NCBI GenBank assembly: GCA_964640325.1
Contig: CAZXID010000018.1
Coordinates: forward strand, 1 to 42,396
From: DAOQAU01 sp964640325
GTDB taxonomy: Bacteria; Cyanobacteriota; Vampirovibrionia; Gastranaerophilales; Gastranaerophilaceae
DNA: 42,396 nucleotides
Reading direction: 5' to 3'
Below are positions 1-6,284 of this stretch, piece after piece (within the stretch, counting starts at the first letter, position 1; the number at the start of each line of letters is the position of its first letter). Made by a program: the position numbers and the translations under genes. Under the pieces are notes generated by a model. The model was not told where the DNA came from and did no database searches. It saw only the letters and a program-made list of their open reading frames with translations.

Positions 1-5
1 TTCAT
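1..5 (-). CDS. Possible start of a gene running off the left edge
   Basis: On the minus strand an ATG lies at 5-3, preceded by an AAGGA Shine-Dalgarno-like stretch at about 15-11 and, further upstream, a TATAAT hexamer (minus strand, 84-79). Only the start codon is inside the window, so the product is unknown. This reading rests only on the ribosome-site spacing. Confidence 0.35.
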
Positions 6-139
6 ACAATTCCTTTTTAAAATGACTTCAAATATTGTTTCAAATTTCAACGATTAAAACATCAACCCAATGATGAATATTATAGGTCTAGACCATCGAC
101 TGTTTGGTGGAAAAACACCGATTAACTACACTATGCAGA

Positions 140-187
140 GGGTAAGGGGCGAAGTGTTAACGAAGTTAAACACTTCGCCCCTTACCC
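140..187. repeat. Long GC-rich hairpin upstream of rpmE
   Basis: The arms 140-158 and 169-187 are perfect reverse complements (19 bp), and the 10-nt loop contains a further AAC-GAA-GTT mini-stem. No T-run follows on the plus strand, so it is not an obvious rho-independent terminator in that direction. It sits directly against the -35 box of the rpmE promoter. Confidence 0.8.
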
Positions 188-188
188 C

Positions 189-217
189 TTGCACAAAAAT
201 TTTCAGGAAAGTATAAT
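189..217 (+). promoter_or_regulatory. Promoter for rpmE
   Basis: TTGCAC (-35, 189-194) is followed by a 17-bp spacer and a consensus TATAAT (-10, 212-217). Transcription would start near 224, leaving a short leader before the rpmE ribosome site. The match is by eye. Confidence 0.65.
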
Positions 218-252
218 ATTGTCAGCCGATAATAGTGGAAAGGACAACAAAA

Positions 253-453
253 ATGAAAAAAGGAATTCATCCTGATTATAAAAAAACCACAGTCAAGTGC
301 GTTTGCGGTAATGAAATAGAAACAGGCTCTATTGAAGAAGGCATCACAGTTGAAATTTGCAACAACTGCCACCCGCTTTACACAGGACAACAAAAAATTC
401 TTGACTCTGAGGGCAGAGTTGAAAGATTCAACAAACGCTACGGCAAAAAGTAG
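253..453 (+). CDS. rpmE: 50S ribosomal protein L31
   Basis: The protein is a structural part of the large ribosomal subunit, near the central protuberance. It begins MKKGIHPDY, the usual L31 opening, has a C-V-C pair near residue 16 and a C-N-N-C-H-P segment near residue 37, and ends in the typical N-K-R-Y-G run. The cysteine pattern is that of zinc-binding (C+) L31. The start at 253 is chosen over an in-frame ATG at 235 because AAAGGA at 238-243 lies at ribosome-site distance and the extra six residues are not family-like. Length is 66 aa, normal for the family. A hairpin follows the stop. Confidence 0.95.
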   Translation: MKKGIHPDYKKTTVKCVCGNEIETGSIEEGITVEICNNCHPLYTGQQKILDSEGRVERFNKRYGKK

Positions 454-476
454 TTTTTTTATTAAATTAATTGAAG

Positions 477-507
477 ATATAGCCCATTTACCAAAAATGG
501 GCTATAT
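477..507 (+). terminator. Hairpin between rpmE and thyX
   Basis: The 13-bp perfect stem 477-489 / 495-507 has a 5-nt loop and is followed by TTGTAAAAAAA rather than a clean T-run. It could be a weak terminator or attenuator, letting part of the rpmE transcription reach thyX 35 nt downstream. Confidence 0.55.
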
Positions 508-541
508 TTGTAAAAAAACGGATTAAGAAACGGAGAGAAAA

Positions 542-1240
542 ATGTCAAAAAGTAAACCTGTAGTTAATTTAATATCAAAACCCGAGAACATGCTTAAGAC
601 CGTTTATACGGCATGCAGAACATGTTACAGTGCGGATTATCCGATTAATATTTATAACAGCACAGATGACGAAGAAAAAATGTTAAAACTGATAGAACGG
701 GTAATTTCTTCGGGACATTATTCAACGATTGAACACATTCAGATAAGTTTTACCATTGCAAATGTTTCAAGGGCATGCACTCACCAGCTTGTAAGACATC
801 GCCACATGTCTTTTTCTCAAAAATCTCAAAGGTATGTGAAAGAAAAAGGGCAATTTGATTATATAATTCCGCCTACAATAGAAAAAAATCCCGAATTAAA
901 AGAAAAATTCGAGAAATTTATGGGTGAAATTTCAACCCTTTACACAGAATTAACTGAGGCTGGAATCCCCGCAGAAGATGCGAGGTTTGTGCTTCCAAAT
1001 GCGGCAGCTTCTTCTATGGTTGCAAGCTTGAATTTAAGGGAAATGATTCACCTTGCAAATTTAAGACTTTGCACAAGAGCGCAATATGAAATAAGAATTC
1101 TGGTAAAAATGATGTGTGAAGAACTTATAAAACAAGAACCTTGGCTTAAATCTTATCTTGTGCCCAAATGCGAAAGACTGGGATTTTGCGACGAAGACAA
1201 GTCCTGCGGCAGAATGCCGATAAATAAAATTAAGGAATAA
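542..1240 (+). CDS. thyX: Flavin-dependent thymidylate synthase ThyX
   Basis: ThyX makes dTMP from dUMP using methylene-tetrahydrofolate, FAD and NADPH, replacing ThyA. The diagnostic motif RHRHMSFSQKSQRY begins near residue 85 and matches the family signature RHRxxSxxxxSxR. A GGAGAG ribosome site lies at 532-537. At 232 aa the length is normal. The last coding part is unusual: bases 1145-1213 occur again, identical, at 2916-2984, after the LysM gene. The present tail (M-P-I-N-K-I-K-E) therefore differs from the tail still open behind the second copy. The stop overlaps the 3' end of the convergent LysM gene by 11 bp. Confidence 0.96.
   Translation: MSKSKPVVNLISKPENMLKTVYTACRTCYSADYPINIYNSTDDEEKMLKLIERVISSGHYSTIEHIQISFTIANVSRACTHQLVRHRHMSFSQKSQRYVKEKGQFDYIIPPTIEKNPELKEKFEKFMGEISTLYTELTEAGIPAEDARFVLPNAAASSMVASLNLREMIHLANLRLCTRAQYEIRILVKMMCEELIKQEPWLKSYLVPKCERLGFCDEDKSCGRMPINKIKE
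1145..1213 (+). repeat. Direct repeat copy 1, inside the thyX 3' end
   Basis: This 69-bp stretch is base-for-base identical to 2916-2984, in the same orientation and 1771 bp away. Similarity stops sharply on both sides. The two copies bracket the LysM gene. Confidence 0.97.
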
Positions 1241-2774
1241 AATTCAAAAAAGGATCGTCAGCTTCTGTCATATCTTTTGCAAGATATTGTAAGTGTTGCG
1301 GAAGTTCTGTTCTAGTACATGCTGCATCATAAGAAGCTTCATTAGAAAGACTGCTTCTATATTTTCCGCTATTAAATTCATACCTGTAAAAAATTCTGCC
1401 GCCGCTGTTAGGCAATAACCTATCACCTAGGATATTCCCGTAATTCGTTTCTAAATTATTTCTTTTGAATATATAAGCCAAATCTGTCGCAGCAGTTCTA
1501 AACTCTTCTTCTGAGCGAAAATATGCAGTAAATGCTTTTCCTTTTTGTACTACATTTGCGTTTAATTCAGCAAACATTTTAGGATTTATTGTTTTATGAA
1601 GAATTTGCTTATCTCTCAGGTAAGGTAAAACAACAGAGGAAACTTGTTGCCAATCATCAACATTTTGAGAATTTATATGCATTTTCCAAGCACAGTGTTG
1701 ATATTTAGGTCGATTAATAGGGTAACACCAAAATTGACCATTATATTCAGGTAAATAAGATTGAGATTTTCTTTGATTACTAAAATCAACTATCAATTCC
1801 TTAGCATAATCTGCAGTATTTTTCCTTACAACCTTATATTTTTGCAACTCAGGTCTAACGACACCAAGATTTGCCCTTCTATTTGAAACTGTCTTCAGTC
1901 CTTCAACTTGGTTTATTCTTTGATTTAATTTTTCGGGAATCAAAGCTCCTGTTGAAGATTTAAGGTTAGCAAGAGCTTCACCGCTTCTAAGCAGATTGTA
2001 ACTATTATTAGCCATTTTTGGTGTGACTTTAAAACATTCTGCCGTTGCTCTAAGTGGACTCATTTTAGCTGCATTAGAAACTCCGGCGGTTTTAAGAGCC
2101 CCTTTTGCACCTATTACAGAAGCAGCAACAACAAAAGTACCCGAGCCTATGTCTGCCCAAGCTTGTTTAGCCTGATTATCAGTTTTTGCTTTAGTGGCAT
2201 TTATTACACCTTTGCCTAATTGAACAGCACCTAAAGTAGCACCGATTGCAACTAATGCAGGAGCAGCAGCACCACCTGTTGCAACAGTTATAGCAGTAGC
2301 TGCCGCTGCAACAGCTACTGTAACAAGGGTTTTTTTAATGCTAAATTTACCGTTTTTATCACAAACCATACCTTTTAAAGTATTTAAAACCCCTTTACCC
2401 ATAGATTTTAATTTTTCGCCAAAACTTATTTTACCATCATTTTTTGTGTCTTTTATTTTTTTTGTTCCAGATTTTACTTTATTTTTTGCGACTTTTGTAG
2501 CATCAGCTACAGCAACTGTATTTGTGCCCTTATTAAGAGTTTTATATTTTTTATCCATTTTTGCTTTAGCGGCAGCTAAAGCTTTATTATTTGCAGCCTG
2601 ATTGTTTGAATTTAGTTTAATAGTTTTACCTGCAAAAATAAGATTAGGATTTTTTATATTATTTTCTTTTGCAACTTGACAAGTTTTTTTGTATATATTG
2701 TTCCAACCTTTTAACGAATAATGTTTTTGAACAACTTGAGACAAGGTGTCACCTTTTTTTATTTTATAATCCAT
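1230..2774 (-). CDS. LysM-domain protein inserted at the thyX 3' end
   Basis: The N-terminus (residues 3-54, Y-K-I-K-K-G-D-T-L-S ... I-F-A-G-K-T-I-K-L) is a LysM module, which binds peptidoglycan or related N-acetylglucosamine polymers. No signal peptide precedes it. Residues 55-145 are Lys/Ala rich, residues 150-187 are a long Ala/Val/Gly hydrophobic segment that could cross or insert into a membrane, and the rest (to 514 aa) matches nothing I recognise. A good ribosome site (GGAAGGATG) precedes the ATG. The gene lies between two identical thyX 3'-end copies, and its own stop lies inside the present thyX tail. It therefore looks like cargo of an insertion. Export and function are unknown. 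Confidence 0.85.
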   Translation of the reverse strand: MDYKIKKGDTLSQVVQKHYSLKGWNNIYKKTCQVAKENNIKNPNLIFAGKTIKLNSNNQAANNKALAAAKAKMDKKYKTLNKGTNTVAVADATKVAKNKVKSGTKKIKDTKNDGKISFGEKLKSMGKGVLNTLKGMVCDKNGKFSIKKTLVTVAVAAAATAITVATGGAAAPALVAIGATLGAVQLGKGVINATKAKTDNQAKQAWADIGSGTFVVAASVIGAKGALKTAGVSNAAKMSPLRATAECFKVTPKMANNSYNLLRSGEALANLKSSTGALIPEKLNQRINQVEGLKTVSNRRANLGVVRPELQKYKVVRKNTADYAKELIVDFSNQRKSQSYLPEYNGQFWCYPINRPKYQHCAWKMHINSQNVDDWQQVSSVVLPYLRDKQILHKTINPKMFAELNANVVQKGKAFTAYFRSEEEFRTAATDLAYIFKRNNLETNYGNILGDRLLPNSGGRIFYRYEFNSGKYRSSLSNEASYDAACTRTELPQHLQYLAKDMTEADDPFLNFIP

Positions 2775-2915
2775 TGTTCATCCTTCCCGTGTAAATATCC
2801 CCTAAATAATAAAAGTGATTCTGAAGATAAAAATTAACTTCTTAATAATCAAATCCAAAAAAAATTTACAGAACTTTACAAAATATATAGCGAACTTTTC
2901 AGGTAAAAGCTATAT

Positions 2916-2984
2916 CTTAAATCTTATCTTGTGCCCAAATGCGAAAGACTGGGATTTTGCGACGAAGACAAGTCCTGCGGCAGA
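2916..2984 (+). repeat. Direct repeat copy 2, thyX 3'-end sequence
   Basis: This is identical to 1145-1213 within thyX. The upstream flank 2775-2915 shows no thyX similarity, so only the gene's tail was duplicated. Confidence 0.97.
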
Positions 2985-3011
2985 GTACAAATTAAAAAAC
3001 AACTAATTTAA
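2916..3011 (+). pseudogene. thyX: thyX 3'-end fragment
   Basis: Read in the thyX frame, the fragment encodes the thyX C-terminal region to C-G-R, then a divergent tail V-Q-I-K-K-Q-L-I and a TAA at 3009-3011. It has no start codon or ribosome site. The intact stop suggests that this is the original 3' end of thyX, left downstream when the 1.77-kb segment carrying the LysM gene entered. That direction is inferred. Confidence 0.8.
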
Positions 3012-3013
3012 TA

Positions 3014-4585
3014 CTAAGAAACTAAGTTTTGGCCCTCTTGTCTGTCTTCCTTTGGCAAATAACAAATTCTATCGGCCAAAATCTGTTTAATTTCACTATT
3101 TGCATTTTTTGCAAGTTTTCTAAAACAAGCCGTCCTTTCTTCATCCTGCAAGCAATCAATATTAAAGGCAAGAACTTTTTTAAGATTAGCATCTGCATTT
3201 TTAAGAAGTTGATAAAAATAAAATAACCTTTCTTTTTGAGGCAAACACGTTATATTTTCAACAATGGTCTTCTTAACTTTAATATCGGACTCTTTTAAAA
3301 ATTTATCAAAATAAAAGCCCCTTTCTTCTTCAGGCAAGCAATATATTCTCTTAATAAGAGCTTCTTTAGCTCTATTGCTTGGATTTTTTGCTAATAGCTT
3401 AAAACAATCTGCTGTTTCTGTTAACGGCAAACAATATATCCCGTAAACAAGATTTTCCACGATACCATTACTAGGATTTTCTAATAATTTCCTAAAGCAA
3501 GATGTCCTTTCTTCTTCAGGAAGATTATATATTCTAGCAGCAAGAGCGTTTTTAACTTCACTATCCGCATTTTCTAAAAGATTATGAAAATAACGTGCCC
3601 TTTGATGCTCAGGTAAATATTCTATCATAGAAGAAAGTACTAATTTAATTCCTTTATCAGTGCTTGTAAAGTATTGCTCAAATATTTCTTTCCTTTGATT
3701 TACCGGCTTTTCTAAAATATCTTTTATCAATTTCTTAATCTTTTTATCTTTAATCCTTTGACTTGAAATAATTATTCTAAATCCACCCCAATCATACTGT
3801 GTGCCGTTTATTTCATTATATTCTTTGCCAATATCACTAGAATGCAACCCAACAATTTCAGGATAAACGAATTTATTACTTTTTGAAGTATCTTCATCAA
3901 TAAATTTATTCACCATATATCCTGCATCTATATCTCCAAAATAAAATCTTATCATCTGCGTGTTAAAACCTGCTTGCTTTTGCCAATATAATGCGCGGCT
4001 TTGTTCAATATAATTCCCGTGCATATCATCTAAACCCTTGTCAAGATTTTTATTCAATTTTTTAAATATTTTTATTATATAATCTGCCCCTAAAATATTA
4101 TTCAATTTATATGCCTTACCATAAGCACCTTCTCCAAGAAATTCCATTTTAAAGTTTTCCTGATTTTTAACAATCCCCGCTTGAATTAAAGCTGTTTTAA
4201 TTCGCTCTTGCATAAATTGTTCATTTTCACTTTCTCTAAAATCATTGATTATTGGTTTTAAGTTATTAAACAATTCTTTAATAACTTTTTCTCTGTTTTC
4301 TTTTGGTATTTTTGCAATCCACGCCGGCGGAAGATTACCCACAATTCCATTTGATTTAGGATAAATTTCACTTAATTCTTCAATATTTATTGTATATTCA
4401 TATGTATTTTTGCTCAAAACTCTATTTAATCCGGTAAAATTGACCAAATATTTATTATTATTTAATTGCATCGCAGAGCAACAAGAATCCGATTTTTGCC
4501 CTAAAACAGAGGGCTTAAGACTATCTTGTTTTGATTTTTTATCACTAAATTTGAAGGTATTTGCTCTGATTGCAATATTGTTCAT
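3014..4585 (-). CDS. Kinase-like protein with seven 31-residue repeats
   Basis: The protein (about 523 aa) has three parts. The N-terminal 50 residues are Lys/Ser rich and end in V-N-F-T-G. A kinase-like core follows: G-E-G-A-Y-G-K-A-Y near residues 151-159 resembles a glycine-rich ATP loop, Y-I-I-K (K about 172) a VAIK-type lysine, and H-x-x-D ... N ... D-W-G near 248-267 an APH-like catalytic segment with shortened spacing. From about residue 305 to the end there are roughly seven 31-residue helical repeats of pattern L-P-E-E-E-R-x-x-C-F-x-K-L-L. The ATG at 4585 is preferred over a TTG two codons earlier; the nearest AAAGGA is rather far upstream. Enzyme activity and target are unknown. It could be an effector or pseudokinase. 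Confidence 0.8.
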   Translation of the reverse strand: MNNIAIRANTFKFSDKKSKQDSLKPSVLGQKSDSCCSAMQLNNNKYLVNFTGLNRVLSKNTYEYTINIEELSEIYPKSNGIVGNLPPAWIAKIPKENREKVIKELFNNLKPIINDFRESENEQFMQERIKTALIQAGIVKNQENFKMEFLGEGAYGKAYKLNNILGADYIIKIFKKLNKNLDKGLDDMHGNYIEQSRALYWQKQAGFNTQMIRFYFGDIDAGYMVNKFIDEDTSKSNKFVYPEIVGLHSSDIGKEYNEINGTQYDWGGFRIIISSQRIKDKKIKKLIKDILEKPVNQRKEIFEQYFTSTDKGIKLVLSSMIEYLPEHQRARYFHNLLENADSEVKNALAARIYNLPEEERTSCFRKLLENPSNGIVENLVYGIYCLPLTETADCFKLLAKNPSNRAKEALIKRIYCLPEEERGFYFDKFLKESDIKVKKTIVENITCLPQKERLFYFYQLLKNADANLKKVLAFNIDCLQDEERTACFRKLAKNANSEIKQILADRICYLPKEDRQEGQNLVS

Positions 4586-4710
4586 AGACAACTACACTAA
4601 TCCTTTCTTTTGTAAAGTAAAAACAAATAAAAAAATGTCCTAAATTCTAATGAAATTAATACTTTGTTACATTAAAAACGGGCTAAAAAACTATATAAAA
4701 ATTATTTTCT

Positions 4711-4719
4711 TGATATAAT
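4711..4719 (+). promoter_or_regulatory. Extended -10 promoter for prfA
   Basis: TGATATAAT is a perfect extended -10 element (TGn-TATAAT) lying 32 nt before the prfA start. No convincing -35 box is seen, which is common for extended -10 promoters. Confidence 0.6.
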
Positions 4720-4751
4720 TAAATAAACACTTTTGGGAGAATAAACAAACA

Positions 4752-5831
4752 ATGAAAGACATGTTAGACAAAATTTTACAGATAGAACAAAAGTATATGG
4801 AATTGGGAGAAACGCTTTCCAAGCCCGAAGTCATACAGGATTACAACAAGTTCAAAGAGCTTTCAAAGCAAAGAAAAGCGATGGAAGAAACCGTTGAACT
4901 GTACCATGCCTGGAAAAAAGCGACAGATGCGGTAAAAGAAGCGCAAGAATTGATTTGGGCAGAAAAAGACGAAGAAATGAAAGCCTTTTTGAAAGCCGAA
5001 ATGGAAGAAAATGAAGCAAAAATTCCTCAATACGAAGAGCAGATGAAAGTTTTGCTGCTGCCCAAAGACCCTATGGATGACAAGGATATTATGCTTGAAA
5101 TTCGAGGCGGAGCAGGCGGCGATGAGGCGAATATTTTTGCGGGCGACCTTTTTAGAATGTATATAAAATATTTTGACAAACAGGGCTGGCAGGCACAGCT
5201 TTTGAGCAAGACTGACTGTGAAGCGGGCGGATTTTCGGAAGTTATAGTTTCCGTTAAGGGCGAAAATGTTTATTCAAAATTAAAATATGAATCGGGAGTT
5301 CACAGAGTACAAAGAGTTCCGGCAACAGAATCTCAAGGGCGTGTCCACACATCAACTGCCACCGTTGCAGTTATGCCCGAAATTGACGATGTTGAAGTCG
5401 AATTAAGACAGGAAGATTTGGAAATTTCAACGGCACGCTCAGGAGGTGCCGGCGGACAAAATGTAAATAAAGTTGAAACGGCGGTTCGTGTTGTTCACAA
5501 ACCGACAGGATTAATGGTTTTCTGTACGGAAGAACGTTCTCAATTACAAAACAAAGAAAGAGCCCTGCAGATTATCAAGACCAGACTTTATGACATGGAA
5601 GTCCAGAAACAGATGCAGGAAGTTACGGATTTACGCCGCTCTCAGGTGGGAACAGGCGACAGGAGTGAGCGCATAAGAACTTATAACTTCCCTCAAGGCA
5701 GATTAACCGACCACAGAATAGGTGAAAATCTGAACGTTTGGACGGTAATCGAAGGCGAATTGGATGAATTAATAAAACTTTTAATCGAATATGACCAGAA
5801 GTTGAAATTGGAAAAATTAGCTAAAGGGTAG
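4752..5831 (+). CDS. prfA: Peptide chain release factor 1
   Basis: RF1 recognises UAA and UAG in the ribosomal A site and triggers peptide release. The tripeptide region R-V-P-A-T-E-S-Q-G-R carries the RF1-type P-A-T stop-codon motif (RF2 has S-P-F). The catalytic loop S-G-G-A-G-G-Q-N-V-N carries the universal GGQ. At 359 aa it is normal length. The GGGAGA ribosome site at 4735-4740 is about 11 nt from the ATG, slightly long. The methylase gene prmC, which often follows prfA, is not here. An 8-mer-rich spacer and a terminator follow. Confidence 0.97.
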   Translation: MKDMLDKILQIEQKYMELGETLSKPEVIQDYNKFKELSKQRKAMEETVELYHAWKKATDAVKEAQELIWAEKDEEMKAFLKAEMEENEAKIPQYEEQMKVLLLPKDPMDDKDIMLEIRGGAGGDEANIFAGDLFRMYIKYFDKQGWQAQLLSKTDCEAGGFSEVIVSVKGENVYSKLKYESGVHRVQRVPATESQGRVHTSTATVAVMPEIDDVEVELRQEDLEISTARSGGAGGQNVNKVETAVRVVHKPTGLMVFCTEERSQLQNKERALQIIKTRLYDMEVQKQMQEVTDLRRSQVGTGDRSERIRTYNFPQGRLTDHRIGENLNVWTVIEGELDELIKLLIEYDQKLKLEKLAKG

Positions 5832-5834
5832 GGG

Positions 5835-5914
5835 ATGAAAAAGTGAAAAACTTAATAGCTGAAAGGTTTGTTTTAGATTATAAGAAAATAAGATGTGTAG
5901 ATGTGTAGATGCGT
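5835..5914. repeat. Tandem 8-mer array behind prfA
   Basis: From just after the prfA stop the spacer reads as successive loosely related 8-mers (ATGAAAAA, GTGAAAAA, CTTAATAG, CTGAAAGG ...), ending in a clear AGATGTGT tandem at about 5891-5913. It resembles the arrays at 17929-18009 and in the ribosomal operon spacers. Confidence 0.5.
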
Positions 5915-5945
5915 GGATTATCCGCTATGCCTCTACACTTTTTTT
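5903..5945 (+). terminator. Terminator of prfA
   Basis: GTGTAGA (5903-5909) pairs with TCTACAC (5932-5938). One mismatch then precedes two further pairs, and seven T residues follow at 5939-5945. Confidence 0.75.
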
Positions 5946-5995
5946 GGATTGCTTTACCCTAAAGGGTTCGCAACGACAAAATTAAAAATCTCTTA

Positions 5996-6004
5996 TGCTA
6001 TAAT
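5996..6004 (+). promoter_or_regulatory. Extended -10 promoter placing ylxR on a leaderless mRNA
   Basis: TGCTATAAT ends six bases before the ylxR ATG at 6011, so transcription should begin at or next to the start codon. No Shine-Dalgarno sequence is present between the two. Confidence 0.6.
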
Positions 6005-6010
6005 ACTTCT

Positions 6011-6268
6011 ATGCAAAAAGAAGTATTACGCAAATGTATAGGATGTTTCGAGAGCAAAAACCGCGAGGCAATGATTAAAATTACCCGCCAGCACGGCTCA
6101 AACGAAATATTTATTAATCCGAACTCAAAAATATTTGGCAGATCCGTATATCTTTGCTATAATAATTCTTGTATAGAAAACTCTTTGAAAAAAAACAAAT
6201 TGGCAAAATTCTTGAAAGTGAATTTTAACGAGGAATTCAAAGAAAGGTTAAGAACTATGATTAGTTAA
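6011..6268 (+). CDS. ylxR: YlxR/RnpM family RNA-binding protein
   Basis: This 85-aa protein carries the family opening R-K-C-I-G-C-F-E-S-K followed by a short basic alpha/beta domain (DUF448). The family is usually encoded between nusA and infB; some members bind RNA and modulate RNase P. Here infB follows after 16 nt as usual, but nusA is missing upstream and prfA takes its place. There is no ribosome site. The -10 box lies six bases before the ATG, so the mRNA is probably leaderless. It heads the operon that runs through truB to 11719. Confidence 0.9.
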   Translation: MQKEVLRKCIGCFESKNREAMIKITRQHGSNEIFINPNSKIFGRSVYLCYNNSCIENSLKKNKLAKFLKVNFNEEFKERLRTMIS

Positions 6269-6284
6269 TGACAGATAGGAAAAT

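Noticed and set aside
2815..3006. 63-aa open frame between the LysM gene and the kinase-like gene
   Set aside because: Its second half is the duplicated thyX tail read in a different frame, and the first half is AT-rich promoter DNA without a ribosome site.
5997..6268. nusA remnant before ylxR
   Set aside because: The usual nusA neighbour was expected, but the upstream DNA is a spacer with terminator and promoter, with no NusA-like coding sequence.
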